A DNA stretch of 64,000 nt from Daphnia pulex (GCF_021134715.1 NC_060022.1:2423001-2487000); one strand, 5' to 3'; positions 1-14,960 are shown, numbered from the stretch's first letter. Numbers and translations are program-made. The notes: generated from the letters alone by a model not told the origin.

Positions 1-225
1 TCTGCCTCTTTTGCTCTTTCTCCTTTGGCTGTTTGTGTGTGTAGATTTCTGGCTCGTGTCACGAACGAGTGTCTTGTTTCAGCACCAAATCCAATCCAAT
101 ATTGTCTACGTATCGTCGTCCTTCTCCTACATCTTCTTTCTTGTGTTTCTTTCTTTTTGTTTTACTATTTTCCAAGATTGTCCTGTCGGTAGGGAGCAAC
201 CACCACCACTAGAACAACAACAACA

Positions 226-251
226 TTCCTTCCTTCCTTCCTTCCTTCCTT
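226..251. repeat. (TTCC)n tetranucleotide microsatellite
   Basis: About six uninterrupted TTCC units are visible. It is typical simple sequence of this upstream region. Confidence 0.8.
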
Positions 252-3200
252 TGCGTTTATTTGCCCTGACTTTTTCGTTCTTTCTCTGTGATGGGAGACT
301 CACCGAGATCCCCCTCAGCTTCAGGCAAAAATGGCGTCTTTGTCTCTCATTCCATCAAATAAGAAACGATTTCCCAGCTGGATCGATAGCGGATCACTCT
401 CTCCCTTCCCCCAATTTCAATTCCAATCACGAAAAGAGCCAGTAGAGAGAAAGACGGAAACTTTTATTCGGCTTTTATTTTTGTTCTTCTTCTTCTTCTC
501 AACACAAAACGTTTTATCAATAGTATGTCTAAATCAACCAAGTTGATAAATCTTCAATAAAAGATTTCGATCCTTCCAAGGATCGTCGGTGATGTCCGAC
601 AATCCAAGAAAACCCCCACAAAGTTGTTGTTTGAGTCCGGCAAGTGCTGTTGTCGAGTCTGTCGTGTTGAGGAGGAAGGAACTCTGTAAAAAGAAGAAGA
701 TCTTTTTATATTTGATTTGATTTTCATTTTTTATTTTTTGGCCCTTCTCTGTCTTGTCCTTGGCTGCTGCTTCTGCTGTACACGCTCCGTCGAGCAGAGA
801 GTGACATCATTGTGGAGGCATCTGGAGATGAGATCACGGTGATGGAGAGAGAAGAAGAAGAAGAAGACCTTCACTTACAGGCAAAAGGAGCCCCCAGGAT
901 ACACACTGTGTTATACTACCTCTCTCTTTTTCTCTGTGTGTTGTGTTTGGGGGTTGCGCTGTTTGGGTGTAGTTGCTGTTGTTGGGTGGCTGAGGATCTT
1001 TTTTCCTTTTTCTTTTTTTTATCAGACTGGTTGCACACACACACACCCACCCACTCACATCCAGAAGAGAAGGAACACACCCATCAATCGGCCATGGGGA
1101 GTGTGAAGGGAAGGCGTTTTGATAGAGTGTGGATGCGTGTGTGGAAAATTTCATCTTTTTGGTCGAGTGAAAAATGGAACGGAGAAAAAGAAAAATTGAA
1201 ATGAACAAAATTTTTTTAAATGGGAAAAATAAAATCCTGGGGGTAAGAAAAATGAAATCAATCAATGGACCAGAGAGGAAGGGGTCAAAGTTTCTGTTTG
1301 AAAAGGATCAAAGATAAAAATCTGGTCGATAACACTGAGGAGGAAAATGGGGGGCGGCTTTGCCAGCAGTATTTATAGGCTCAAAGACTTTTTGAGTTCT
1401 CCTTCGACTGAGATGATGTACCAGCAGAGATGATAACGTGGAATGGAACTCCAATCATCTTGTTTCTTTTCTCTCTAAAAAAGAAAAAGAAAAAGAAAAA
1501 AAAGAGAAAAATCATTAGCTGTTATTTATTTATCTTGCGATGGGTGGTGGTGCAGTTTTTTTGGGTTGGGTTTCTTAACTTCCTCAGGACTAGCTCCTCC
1601 GACATTGGGTGTGGGTGAAGACGAGAGACGCCTGTTCACTCGACTTTCAATCTGTCGTCGTCCCGGCCCTCCTTTTCTTTTCTCGGATTTTTGTTTTGTT
1701 TTTGTTGTTCTGCTTTTCTTTTTCTTTTTTCTTTTTTTTTGCTCGTTCCGTTGTGTCTTCCGCCTTCTTCTTGTGTCTCCGGACTAATTGAAAAACAGTT
1801 TGAAATAGTTTCGGGTCGCCCGAAATCCCAGCCAAAAAAGAAAAGATCACCAAAAAAGAAATGTTGGAAATCGACTGTCAACTGATGAGTGACTTGCCAT
1901 TGGTCACATAAACCAAACAGGAGGTTGTCTAAAAAAGGGACCCCAGCCTAAATCTTTATTTGGCAGATGCCATCAGATGGTTAATGCATTCTCCATTCAA
2001 TTACAGTCACCTATGTAGTAAGTAGGCTAGTCCATCCGGCTTTTGCAAACGTACCCGGTATAATCTCTCGACTAACACCCACCCCAGTCGTCATGGGTGC
2101 ATTACGTGTACGTTTTGTAACCTTTTCTTCTTCTTCTTCTTCTTACAACCCCGGAAAGAAATCAAGTAATCGGCTTTTGCGTACTTTGAAATGCTCGTCA
2201 AACATCCTGCTAGCGTTAGATTAGAACGACTACCGGGGAAAGAATGGGACTCGATACACTTTTGACACAAATGAATTGTGTGAGTGGGTTATGTTTCCCC
2301 CCCTAAAAAAAACTGCGCCCATGTTGGGAAATATGAAAATATCAAAGGGGCGCGGCCCCGGTCGTCACTGGCGCTGGCGCTGGCTCGGCTGCGGATGTGC
2401 GGCTGTTGTTTTGGAGCGAAGCCAACGAACCCCGTCTCCCCCCCCTTTCTAACATTTCCCAAAACTCTTGTGCTGCCATCATCCATATTCCTATCTCTTT
2501 CTGACTGGTAGAGAATAAAGCTAGAGGATGAATATCAAAATCAAACATTTTTTTTTCTTCCCCCCGATAGAAATCCCGCACGAAGCGCAATTGATGAGTT
2601 CCACACAAACACATTTTCCCGTCCCTGGGCTGGTGGGAGGAGGAGGAAATTCATTTCTCATTATCTGCTCAACGGGCAGAGAGTTTTTGTGTGTGTGTGT
2701 CTATATCTACCACCACCCCCCTCGCTCTCCTCCCCCCCATTCCCGTTTGCTCGCACATCACCATCGATATAGCTTCATTATTCCTTATCGAGGAGAAAAG
2801 TCATTAATTGCTTTTTATTGTTGACTGAGCGAGGACTAGCGGGAAGAAAGTCCAAAGTCCTCTGCGCATTCATATATTTTCTCGGGTTTGTTTGCTGGTC
2901 TTCTTCTTCTTCGTCTTCCTTCTGGCCTCTTCGTGTTGTTAATATTTATTTATTACATCTCCAAGTTTGACGGGACGAAAGAAAGACAAAGGGGGCTAGG
3001 GGGTGGTTGGAAAACAAAAAGGCGAATCAATATTCATACACTAATATAGAACCCGTGTCTATATATAGGTAATTTTACACACACACACACGTACACGCAC
3101 ACACAGAACCTTTTAAAAGAGTGGGGAACGTGTACGTCGAGAGGTGGGAGGGAGACGAAAGGTGGTCAAACGTAGAGCTTCTCACCCATTTGACACAGAA

Positions 3201-4938
3201 AAGGCTTCACTTCCTTTCGTTCACAGTTGCACAGGATAGGACGCACTGGATTCTCTTATGGCTTCACGGCCTTATAGCCGCCCTGCTTACGTGAGCGCTG
3301 ACGGGAAAACAAAACAAAATAAAAAATCCCGAGTCCAGCAAACCAGATGGGATATAGTATACGAAGATTGAGTTTTTGTTTTGTTTTGTTTTTTTCCCTT
3401 CCATTTGCATTTTTTAATTCAATGTCCGGAAGCCCCTTGGATTCAAAACTATTTTTCTTGTTATAATAACAACACGACATCGATCGTTGACCCGTACATT
3501 TTTGTATCACTCGGACCTACTATATACAAGGGAAATGCCAAAACACAGACAAAAAGATGTTGTGTGTTTGGTGATGGGTGCAGTTGTATCGATCGTAGAT
3601 ATCCTGAGAAATCAACTCATTTCGAGTTGAGGAGAGTAAGGAGTTGAGGGCGAGGTAGTAGTTTGAGATGGCGGGGGTGTTGCGGGTGAGGGGGGGGGGA
3701 GAACTTGATGAAGAAGGATTGATGGATCAATCAGCTGACATTGCAAAGTCTTTCGTCGACTCCGGAATGCGGTGGGTGGAGAGTTACCCAGCTGGGGAGG
3801 AGTGTGTGTCTAGTTGTAGTAGTGACGAAGATGTCGAATGTGTGTTTGTCGCTTGCATTGTGTAACTACAAGATTGTCGTTCGGGATGGAGCAGCAGAGC
3901 GGAGCCGAGCATTGTTGCCATTCCGCCGCATTTCTAAATGAATCGAAATCGTTTTTCAACGGAATATTCCTCTGTCAAAAGAAGACAGAATAATTGTTTC
4001 GTTATACCTTTTTTTTCCCCTCGTTTAAACGATTGAGACATGGACAATTTGGTAGGAACTGGGGCACGTCATTTATTTTTTTATTTGGATGGGGGAACGC
4101 CCCGACGGTGGGCATTACGTAGCCCCTCGTATGAAGGGGTCTGGCATCCGAAAAAATGTCTGCACCCTAAAAGATAGAGGGGACTTGTGATATTTGACTT
4201 ATTTATACGTTGCCCTTTTGCGAAGCTCATCGGCAAGCACAGCAGGTATTGGTGGCACGTTTCAGCTTCTTCTTCTTCTTCTTCTTTTTCTTCCACTTTT
4301 TCAGGCCGGCGTTTCTCTCTCTACATTCGCCGGTTCACGTTCGTGAACGGGCCATTAGTTTGCGAGGATTTCATGCCTGTCTTGTTGGGATTTCTTTTCT
4401 TTTTTGGGGGTTTTTGATTTTATTTTTGTTCGGTCCGTTCTTGTCGTGCGTCGAGGAAGAGCCCCCTGTTGTTTTTGGATCGACGAATGGACGGACACCA
4501 CCCAGGGCAACCTATCCCCCTTTTGATTCTTTGATGGTTGCCCATTCAATGAATTATTCATCGCTCCTCGGCTCGGCCCCAACAACCGGCTCCTTACGAC
4601 TCTTTTTTTCTTTTTCCTCTTTTCTTTCTTGGAAATGAGATGAAAGAAAAAAGATTCCGACCAGCTACCGCGCCGATGGATATGATGAAATGTGTTGCGA
4701 CAACAATTTGGCCAAAAAAAGAGAAAGAATAAGAAAAAAAAGGAGAGAAATTGAATTTTGTTTTGGGGACTCGAAAAAAAAGAATTTGAATATATTTCGA
4801 GGGACAAAAGAGAGTCGAAAAAAGAAGAAGAAGAAGAAAAAAAGGAGAGATAAATTGGTAGGAGAGAGAGAACGCGGAATGTGTGGAGCCGTAAACGGAT
4901 GTTGCGGTTTGCCACACAAATAAACAGAAACGAAAAAG

Positions 4939-4966
4939 AACGAACGAACGAACGAACGAACGAACG
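4939..4966. repeat. (CGAA)n tetranucleotide microsatellite
   Basis: About six to seven uninterrupted CGAA units are visible in otherwise purine-rich DNA. Confidence 0.8.
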
Positions 4967-7106
4967 GAGGAGTTTGTTGTTGTTTGTCGGTGGTGGTGGT
5001 GGGGAAACTGGAACACGACGATCGCCGAGCGACGGATCATTTGGCCATCGGTAGGAGAGTGAAAGATCAACTGGGAAAAGGTCAGAGACACTTTTATATA
5101 TATACAAAAAGAGAAAAAAGGAAATGTTATGGCGGCCAAAAGGTTCTCTCTCTCTCTCTCTCGCTTTTTTCTTCTTCTTGTGTTGATACGCTCGTAACAA
5201 TTTTTCCATGTCTGGGATATCAAACAGCTGCTGCTATACACAGCAGCCCAGCCGAGGAGGAGGAGGAGGAGGCGGCGGCCATGTTTGCCAACTACTCTTT
5301 ACTGTGTGTAGTCGGGTGAGTGAGTCACCACCGCCGAGCACAAAACCATTTGGCGACTCCTCCTTGTGTGTTGTGTGCTGAGCTGAGCCCCCCACCACCA
5401 CCAACTGCAATCTCGTGCTGCATCTCTGCCCCGACCGAGTTAATAAAAACCGCACACACACACACGCACACACGGAACGGGAGTTGGGAGTTTCCAGGAA
5501 ATTTCGGGCAGCCGCAATCAATTCTAGAGAGAGAGAGAGACACTGCGGAAATCAGGTTTCAGTTCGGCAATCATTAAGAAAATGTGATCTCTTAAAACAG
5601 GATTGAACACTTTTTATTTTTCGATTGTTGGTCGTGTTGCAAAATGACGTAATGCAGTGATGAAATAACAAACGTTTGCCGGGATCGATATAACGGGTTC
5701 TTTTAATACCGCCGGTATAGATACACAAGTCTAGCGCTTATAGTTTTATCGTTCGTGATATATTTTTCGGTTGGGAGAGAGAGAGAGAAAGGGGGGTTGA
5801 AGGATCGTCACGCGAAACAACTCACTTTACTTTATTTTATTTTTTCACCCCCCCCCCCTTTTTTTGGTGCTGTGCTGTGTGTCTGGACTGGGACTCCCCA
5901 CCACTCGGATGTTAACCGACCATCCAGGGCGTGCACACGCATCAGGGGCCAAAGAGAGTGAGAGAGTATCCAACTCTAAATGGGGTCCGGCTTAATCGGT
6001 CGTATATCAACGGACCCAGCCAACCCAACTCGGCGACTCTGCTGCTGCTCCTACTATACTCTCATGTGATGTACAGTGGAGAGTACAGTCTGAGCGGATC
6101 GATGTGTGGGAGCTCTTTTCCCATCACCCACAACCACCCGCTCTTCTCTCGCTCACTCTCTCTCTCCTTCCGCCCAATTAAATTCGGACTACAGTACATA
6201 TATAGTGGCGGGGGGTCTGCTACTGCTGGATGGCACCCGACAATATAACGTCGGCGGGCGCGTTCCAGCAGCAAAACTTGTCCTTTTTTTTTCCTTTTTA
6301 TGGGTGGCCAAATGACGACGTTACATTCGTCGGTGGGTGTCGATTACTCGATTCTTTTCACTTTTTCGTTAGCAGGGTTGCCGCCGGTAAAATGAATTTT
6401 TTGAAAAGTCTTTTTAATTAAATCAATTAATTCTTTCAAATCTTTGAATTTGAGCACCTTTTTTTGGAAAACTCTTGGAAAATCGAAATTTTCCTGACAG
6501 TTTTCAATTTGTTGTTATTTATTCGCAACATGGCAACATCCTTGAGGTTTATTTTGGGGGGAAATCGTAATCCTTTATTAGGGGCTTAGGGCTGTAGCAG
6601 ACTACAAGTACGGTGACGGCATTCTTTCTGTGCACGTGTTGAAGATGAAGATAGTGCAAGTAAAGTTGTGTGTTTTAGTTGAATTCGTGGTTAAATGTGA
6701 TGGTTCAACAATGGGACAAGCAAGTAGAGAAAGATGACTCGTAATCAAAAGAAGATTAGAGAAAAACAGGTTGGCAAAATGCCGAGCTCTGCCAAGATTT
6801 TAGTGCGTAAGTGGAAAAAGTGGAAGGCGAGAACCAATATTATGTGAGTGTCGGTGGTGAAACCAACACTTATTCCTATTTTTGAGAAGGTGGACTGAAT
6901 TGTCATGCAAAATCACCCCAAAACACTTAAAGACCTTGGCCCCAGAAAAGAATTCAAGCTTCGGTTCAAACATCTTCCAATCTAGTTGAGTCACAGTTTA
7001 CCAGGTATGATTTTTCCTTTTGTCGATTTCTTTTTGCTTGTCAGTTGAAAGTAAAGAGAAGCTGTCTATATTTCTAAAACTCTGCTCGGGGAAGTGGAGT
7101 CACAAA

Positions 7107-7132
7107 TTGCCATTGCCATTGCCATTGCCAAA
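7107..7132. repeat. (GCCATT)n hexanucleotide repeat
   Basis: Four tandem copies of GCCATT are flanked by CAAATT, in the 5' non-coding region. Confidence 0.75.
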
Positions 7133-7794
7133 TTGATATTCTGATATCGTAGGTTACTGTAACCAAGATATCATTCAATATGTAGACTGGCAGTTTTTGT
7201 CTTTCAAGAATAGCCAAAACTGGTCGTTGAATTCTTCCAATCATCTTTGCACTAATCAAAGTGGGAACCCCTGGTTAGGACCAATTGCCCAATGATGGAA
7301 TTAGGTGGGTGGGTGTTATGTTACTTATAGGTCGACTAATTAAACTCCTCGGCCTGTACTTTCCATTTCATTTCGTTCAATTTGTTCTATTCGAACGTTT
7401 TTCCTTTTTTTATTTTTTGGCTATTTTGTGGAGCGCGGCAACCGTTTTCTGTCTCGTCAAATTTCACCGAATTCAAAATTGATCCTGGAGACGAGCAGCT
7501 GGAAACTTTCCCCTTCCTTTTAGGAGAGTCGGTTAATTTTTATGATTTCCTCCTCCTCTCTCTCTCCCTGCCTGTCTAGTTTTGGGGAGTTTGTGTTGTT
7601 TTTGTTAGTCGCATCGTCAATGTAACACGCTCACTTGAAACAAAACAACAACCAGAAAAACAAAAAAAAGTGGAAGGGGGGAGAGAGGGAGAAACCGGAT
7701 GACCGGAAAAGCATCATCCCATCCCCCGGCGAATGTGCCAATGTTTTATTATGACACATTTGATGATGAGGAGAATAACACGCGCGCATTCAAA

Positions 7795-7814
7795 AGAGAG
7801 AGAGAGAGAGAGAG
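7795..7814. repeat. (GA)n microsatellite
   Basis: Ten uninterrupted AG dinucleotides. Similar GA/CT runs recur at about 8210-8228, 17270-17283 and elsewhere. Confidence 0.8.
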
Positions 7815-10800
7815 AAAACAAACTTTTGTTTGAAATATATTATTTTTTGCCGCTCCCCCCCTAGTGTGTCGTTTCAGTATTCATAGAGCCGAAAAGTGGG
7901 CGGGACCGTAACCGCCCCCTCTATTGTATCCGAGCGGACGACGACCTTTTTTTTTATTTTATTTATTTTTTATTTTTATTCGTTTCTCCCTTGCTCGTCT
8001 CTGTGAACTTGTGACGCGTGCATTGGATTTAATGTGCGACGTCGTGCCGCCGCCGACCCACACACACACAGACGGAGCAAACGAGCGACGCCGTGTGCGT
8101 GCCGTCGCCACTCGGGCGTCCGATCGGGAGAGAGAGAAGTGGATGAAGGGGGGACACACACACACACACTCGAACTGGGTTTGCGTGTGGAATATTGGGT
8201 AGCCAAGAGAGAGAGAGAGAGAGAGAGACCCATATAGGTTGTATTCCCCTCTGTCTGTTAGTCAGTCAGTCTGCTATAAAGTCTAATAGGTTTTTATTCG
8301 ATTTTCCGTTTGTTTTTGGCTGGCCGAGAACGACGACGGCGGCGGCCAAGTAGTGAAGGGGGGTTTACTCAAAAAAGTCTAATCGAGAGGTACTGCTCGG
8401 AGCAAGGGCCCCCTCATCTATATACAGCCGGACGGCACGCCACATTGCAGCTCTTGTAAAAACAAAAACTTGTATCGAACGCTGTGCTGTTTGCCCAATT
8501 CCGCACGTCTAGCATTGACGCCGGCATCCCGGCCAGTCTGGCGAATAGTATTTTTTTTTTTGAAAAATTCGACAGGGAAAACAAGAGGTGAGATATGCGT
8601 GGTAGACTTTATGCGACGACAGGGGAAACAAACAAAAACAAAAATATAAAAGAGAGGCGAATGACAAAGTTGACGCGAAGTAAAAAAGAGAAAAAGAGAG
8701 AAAGGTCGATGCCACTTTATAAAAGCCACTTTACTCGTTCTTTTTCCTTTTTTCCCTACGTGTGTGTGTACGATGTTGTGGAAATATAGTTTGTTGTTTC
8801 CCTTTTTTCTTTATCGAGTCGAATCATCTCCCTTTCTCTCTCTCTCCTTGCAGACACTGTCAGATCCAATCGGGGTCTAATCGGACGTCTTGTGTACTTG
8901 CATGTACACACAGAGAGAGAGAGACCCCTCGAAAACTATTCGTTTTTCTCTTTTTCTGTTTTATTTCGTGGATGATGTTATCGCCACGACGACGGCCAGC
9001 GACTTGTTATTATTCGCCAGTGAAATTTACATGTCGAGTCGTACTCACAATGTTTCTTCTTCTTCTTTTCGGTCGTGTGTCCGGCATTACAAAGCAGCGG
9101 CAGCCGAAGAAGAAGAAGAAGAGTAGTACACTAACTGCTCGCTGTGTAAAAGACGACAGGGGAGGAACAAAAAAGAGAAATTGACGGGCCTTGTATGGAC
9201 AAAAAAAGAAGGGGGGGGGAAGAAGAAGAGGTCACCAGTATGTCTCCTGATTTACGATGACGCAAGACTCACGAACGAAAAAAAAAAGAAATAGAAGAAG
9301 ATTATCTGATAAGTTACTACTAATGTGTGCCCATTTGGTGTAGAGTGGCGGTCCCTTTCAAAAGGAAACGGCGCCAAACTCTGAACTATTTGAAAATTGC
9401 TATTTATTATTATTCCTCCCCACCAATTTTGACGACGATGGAATTATCAATTCCATTTCTCTCTCTCTCTCGGGCGACGCGTGATTGGGTAAACAAATTG
9501 AAAACAAAAGAGCAATCAACCGAAGCAGAAATGAGACGACGACGTCCCCCGCCGACTTATCAATTTCTTTTTCTCCCATTAATTCCTCCCAATCAGCAAA
9601 CAAACGAAATCCAATAAAAACGAAGAAAATTGATGGCGAACAATGTAACGAGTTTGAACGTTCAGATTGTTGTCGTCGGCTGAGGAGGGTAGGAACCGGT
9701 CGACGCGCCGAATGTCGTTGTGGATATGACGAGAAATCGGCGCCTGCGCCTTATCGACGCGCTCCTATACTCTACCGCCGCCGCCGCCGCTGCTGCTGGA
9801 TCTGTCCGTCTAATATTTCCCCCCTCCCTTCTTTCCTATGTTGTTGTTGTTGTTGCCGGCGAAGCGAACGATTCTCCGCGCCCGGCACAATTCAAAGTGG
9901 CACGTTTCTCACGTTTTTGGATTGCGCTAGAGACTCCGCCCACTTTTTCGTGTGTGTGTGTGTGTATCCCCCCTTCTCTCTCCATCGGGAGAGAAAACTT
10001 TTCTCTCTCTCCCCTTTTTGCGCCGTCGTTTCCCGTCCGCTCCCCTCTCTCCCTCCCCTCGTCCGTCCCGATGTGTTTTGGGGGGTGAAAACGGGAGGAA
10101 AGAGAGGAGGAGAGGGGGAGCTACACACACACGTACACACTGATCTTTCTCTGCTGGGCTGTGTGTAGATGTCGGTGGAGAAGGGACTTTAGTCGTGCCG
10201 GGACTGAGCCGCCGTCCAGTCCTCTCTCTCCCCCTTTCTTCTTTTTTAGTGAAAACAGCTTTGTGGCCGCGCCCGTTCGCTCTCTTGTGTGTTTTGTTGT
10301 GTGTGTGTTGTGTGTTTCTTGTCACTCACGAAAAATTAAGGAAAAATTACGGAAAAAAAAACAAACATCCATCGAGCGATAAACCGAAAAGTTTTGTTTG
10401 GCGAAATTTTTCAATTTTTGATCGAAACCACAACATAACGCGCCGCCGCCGCCGCCGCTCTGCTGCCGCTTCTTCTGCGCCAGTTTGTTGTTTTTCTATT
10501 TCTTTTTTCGCCCAGTTGATTTCCGATTTAGCCGTCGCCGCTGCAAAGAGAAGTTTAAGAGAGATAACACACACACGAATTGAATCGCGCTGCTTTTGTT
10601 GTACGATTTTTATTTGATCGTCAAACCGCAAGCGACCACCGCATTTTCTCACTTTTCCTCTTTGGCTCTGATTTTTTGGTGTGTCTGTGTGTGTGAGTGT
10701 GTACGCCCGTGTGTGTGTGTGTTCCAGCAGCCCCAACACACTGGAGAAAAGAAGGGACGTACATTCTTTAGAGTTTTTTGGTTTTGTTGAAAATTGGCTC

Positions 10801-13800
10801 CGCTCCGCTGCTGCCGCCGCCGCCGCTAGAAATTCCCTGTTATCTTCTGATTCAGATCATCACACACACACTTGGGGACAACAACAACAACATCCACAGG
10901 TTCTCACTTGAAAAAAAATCGGCGCGGATTGTCATCGAAATTTTCTCTCTCTCGCTCGTCGCTTTTTCTCTGTGCGGCTCAAAGAAACTCAACACGTCGC
11001 CGGATCGTGATTACATATGCGTCTCGCTCCTTCTGATACATCAAGACAACAACTCGCAACTCTCTCGTGTGTCTTGTGTGGTTCTTCTTCTTCTTCTCCC
11101 ACCATCGATCCATCACGCACGCCAACCGAGGGAGAGAAACGAAATATAAATTGAGTTTTTTATTCTTATTCCCCCCCCTCGAAATCATCGAAACAAAAAA
11201 GGAAAAACTTAAACTCGCGAGCTCTTTTTTCTTGGTGGTAAGCGAAGCTTTTTTTATTTTCCATCTCATTTTCGATTCAAATTTTTGCTCACACAAAAAA
11301 AACGTGTCTGAAAGAATTTTCAAGAGATTTTTTTTTTCTTGTCTTTTTCAATTTCTGGTACGTCATTTTTTGTTGTTTCTCCTTTCTTCAACTCGAGACG
11401 TGATGAGAAAACGAAACATTATTTTTTTTCATATTTTTTGGGGTTGGTTGTTGCTCTTTCTTAATCCCTGACGAGCTTCAAGTTGAGAGAGAAAAGAAAA
11501 AGATTTTTGGGACGAGTAAGTGGATACAATTGGGAAAAGACACGAATCGTGTGCAGCCCAACTCTACAGGCTCCGGTGGTCGCCATGTTTCGCATTTTTA
11601 GATTAGAATAAAAGAAGAAGAAAGAAAAACGTCGTCTAGTGTTTCTTGCGTTTTGATTTTCCGTTCAACTCCTTTCCGCGTGTGCCCGTCTTTTCTCGTC
11701 GTCGTCGTCCTTGGTCTACGATTTCAAACGGCCAGTCAGATTCTTTGGCTTGTGACGTCAAAAAAGACACCCGACCGTTGTCGTCGTCGTCGTCCTTTTT
11801 TTTAAATTTTATTTCCGCCGAATCAGAAAAAAAAAAAGTTGCGGATGATGTCGAGGGGGTTAGAAAAATTGGGAGAGAAATTTTGGTGAACAACAACGGG
11901 TAAAAGAGGGAGAGAGAGAGGGAGAGTGGGGTTGGGGGGACCGTCTGCGTGTGGCGGATTCTATTGATCCGCCCGTAGTTTGAGCTCACGTTGGCGGAGA
12001 GAGACTTTTGAGTAGTTGTGAGGGACACGGACGAGCGGGGGAAACGGAATTACCGGCATCTCTCCCCTCCTCCTCTTTTCGGTGACATATTACACAGGAG
12101 GATTGATAAGGGATCTCCGATGGCCAAATTTGATTGTCCCGCTCCTCGCTCCTTTTTTTCCTTTCTTATTTCGCATTAGCGACCAATAAAAACGGGTTGA
12201 GGACCCCACCCACCAGCACTCAGCTCGTCGATTGATTGAAGGAAATTTCCAACGGATGGGGGGACTCAGTTGATGACCTAATATTCGAATTTCGACGGCG
12301 ATATCTGTTTGGTTACAAATGTAAATGAAATCTTCTCTTTAATAAAAAAAAAAGATGTAGACGAACCACACACAAGTCCATACATAACCAACTATGCCCC
12401 CCCCCCTCAAGTGGTGGTATGAGTTTTGCTCGCTTGGCTTGCCTCTCTCTCTCTCTCTTTCTCTCGCATTTTGCCTCGAGGTCAACACATATAAAAGCGT
12501 ATCGAACCATCCGATCTTGTCCTTCTTCTTCTTCTTCTGGTTGGGGAACGTTAGCAGCTGGAGAGAGAGAGAGATGTGCTGCGCTCGCTTCTCTCTCTAT
12601 GTTGTGCTGCGCTGGGCTTTGACCTTTTCGACCTCGATTGGCGTCGTCAGCAATGCTTTCTCTCTTCTTCTTCTTCTTCTTCTTCTTCCAACTCTTGTTG
12701 GCACGAATCCATCGTTCCAGAAGGAAGAAGAAGAAGAAGCTCGTTTATCTTTTGTTTGTAAATAGATAGACGAATAGAAGAGAAGAAGAAGAAGAAGAAG
12801 AGAGCCAAGGCCAACTCTCCCTTTTTCGGAGTGTGTTCTCTCTCTCTCGCTCTCTGAGCTTGTGTGTTTGTTCCTCCTTCTTTCTCTCTCTGCTGACTGT
12901 TCGTTCGCCTCTTGTGTGTTTGATTCCCAATGACGCCATTTCAACACACATGTGCACACAGCCGTGCAACACTCTTCTTCTTCTTCTCCCCTCTGGAATC
13001 CGAGTTGCGTTTGGTAGTTGAGAAAAGGTAGAAGAAGAAGAAGCGAGTGGTGGTTTGGGGAGGGGGGAAGGTGATAAGTTTTGATAACTGGCCGTGTAAC
13101 AAACATGCAAAAAAAGATTTCTCTCTCTCCGGCTGGCTGTTTTTTCTTTTGTGATTTGTCCTCGGTTTCCCTTTTTTTTTCTTTTCTTTTCTTCTTCATT
13201 CTCCCCACATGACGGCGGCGGCCACACATAATGTGCTCGCAACTGTGTCTCTCTCTCTCGTTGGCTCGCTAGCGCAAAGGAAACGAAACTCGGGGCTGAC
13301 GTCGAGGCACGTAGGAGAGCAAGACAACAATACAAGTGTCTGTGTGTGAGGGACGTCTGGGAGCAAAACCTCAAAAAGTCTCTCCAGACATCCAGAGGGC
13401 GTGTGAGTATTATGTAGCCGGGGTTGAGAGACCAGCAGCAGCAGCAGCATAGACATTCCATTCTCTCTTTTCTCCTATTCTTTTTTTCTTTTTTTCTTTG
13501 ACTCTACGCCCTTGATAATATACTCATAAATATATACACACACACAGACACGCATTGGATTATTACAGTACACACACACACAAGAGTTCTAGAGGATGGA
13601 TAGGCCTTTGAGGAGAACCTTTTTCGCTATTGGGTGAACCGTGAAAACGTCTACACACACACAAGACATCTTTTCCTCCTTCTCGCCCTTATCTCCACTC
13701 TACCATCCCTTATACTATATACTCCTATAAATACTATCTAAGCAACTTTTTTTTTTTCTTTTTCTTTTTTTCCCGGTTGTTGTTTTTCTTTCCTTTGGCC

Positions 13801-14704
13801 GCCCTCCTCCCGTCAATAAAAACGAGCTGCAAGGCGAAGAAGAAGAAAAAGTTTTTCGAAGCTTTTGCGCCCGTGTTTTTCTTAGAGCGCTTGGATGCTG
13901 CAGCAGCAACATCCAGACAGCATCTAAAAGAGCAAAACTTTGTGTTTGTCTGCGTGTGTGTGTGTGTGTCTGTCTGTATATAGTCTATAGATCCTCTGGG
14001 AGAGAGGAGTAAAAGGCAAAGGCAGAAAAAGGGAAGGAGAGTCGAGGCTTTTCTAGTATCAAACGTACACCCACATGTGTAGCGCTAGTTGATCGTTAAT
14101 CTTGTCAAGTGTGTATATATATATATATGTGAGTGTGCGAGTCTTAGGAAGAGAGAGAGCGCCAAAAAGGAGAAGAAGAAGAAGTTTTGGGCAAGGCTTT
14201 TTCGTCCGTCCGGCAGGCACGTACTGCGGCCCGTCTTGTACATAACGTTTCTCTGCCGAATGCGTTTTGGCCAGGGCGAAAAACATATGACGGAAAGTAC
14301 ATCTTGTCTTGTTTATTGTGTCTTGCCTCTTCTTTGGGAGGTAGAAAAAAAGGGGGGTAGTTGTAATAATTGCATGTATAAGCACTTCGTGGATGTGGCT
14401 ACTCTTGATGCTCACATTGATGCAATGCACTTAACTGTGCTGTGCCATTAACCGGGCGAGCAGATGGGATAAGTCTCGGTCGTCTTTTTTAGCCCTTTGG
14501 GGCATTTGATTTTTGATTAGCATGGGGTGCGCTGCCCTGACTCCTACTTACGTAAATGCACTTGAAACTATTTGATCTCTGTCCAAACTGACGTGGAAGA
14601 AGAAAAGGTCCTTTTGGCGTAGGGCGACGGAGAATTCCGGGATAGTTTGGTCCTCCTTTTTCCTTCCTCCCGCGCGCTTCCCCAATGTGGCCCCAATAGT
14701 TTCC

Positions 14705-14960
14705 GAGTATAAAAATATATACTGACACACGCCCAGAAAGAGAGAGAAAAGAAAGAGTCAAAAGAAAAAGAGAAAGAAAGAAAGAAGAGACAGAAGGTCT
14801 ATAAGCAGTTTTCCATCAGCGGTAAGGAGCCAGAAGCCAACCCGACAGTCCTAACAGTCTCTCACAACAATAACAAAAGAGGAGCAGGAGCAAGAGCCCA
14901 GGAGCCAAAGGGAAACGACCAAGAAGGAGGCAACAGCAGCAGCAGCAGCTGCTTTTGTAT
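14705..14960 (+). promoter_or_regulatory. Candidate mbl promoter and 5'UTR exon
   Basis: A TATAAAAA box at about 14,708 is followed by purine-rich DNA with several AG-rich and CAG-repeat stretches and a consensus-like donor (CAGCG/gtaagg) near 14,822. The segment ends in CAGCAGCAGCAGCAGCTGCT. It has the composition expected of an untranslated leader and lies 1 kb before the mbl start exon. The evidence is only positional and motif based; other TATA-like boxes upstream are equally possible. Confidence 0.2.

Noticed and set aside
4355..5241. Minus-strand open frames of 284 and 215 codons
   Set aside because: They are translations of polypurine/polypyrimidine tracts (long Ser/Phe/Leu and Lys/Arg/Glu runs), overlap each other in two frames, and lack any recognisable domain or splice logic.
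9485..10168. Plus-strand open frame of 227 codons
   Set aside because: It overlaps several equally long frames on both strands in low-complexity DNA; Cys/Arg/Ser-rich simple sequence with no domain.
12597..13461. Two overlapping minus-strand frames of 210 and 238 codons
   Set aside because: Both come from TTC/GAA and CT repeats; openness reflects composition, not coding.
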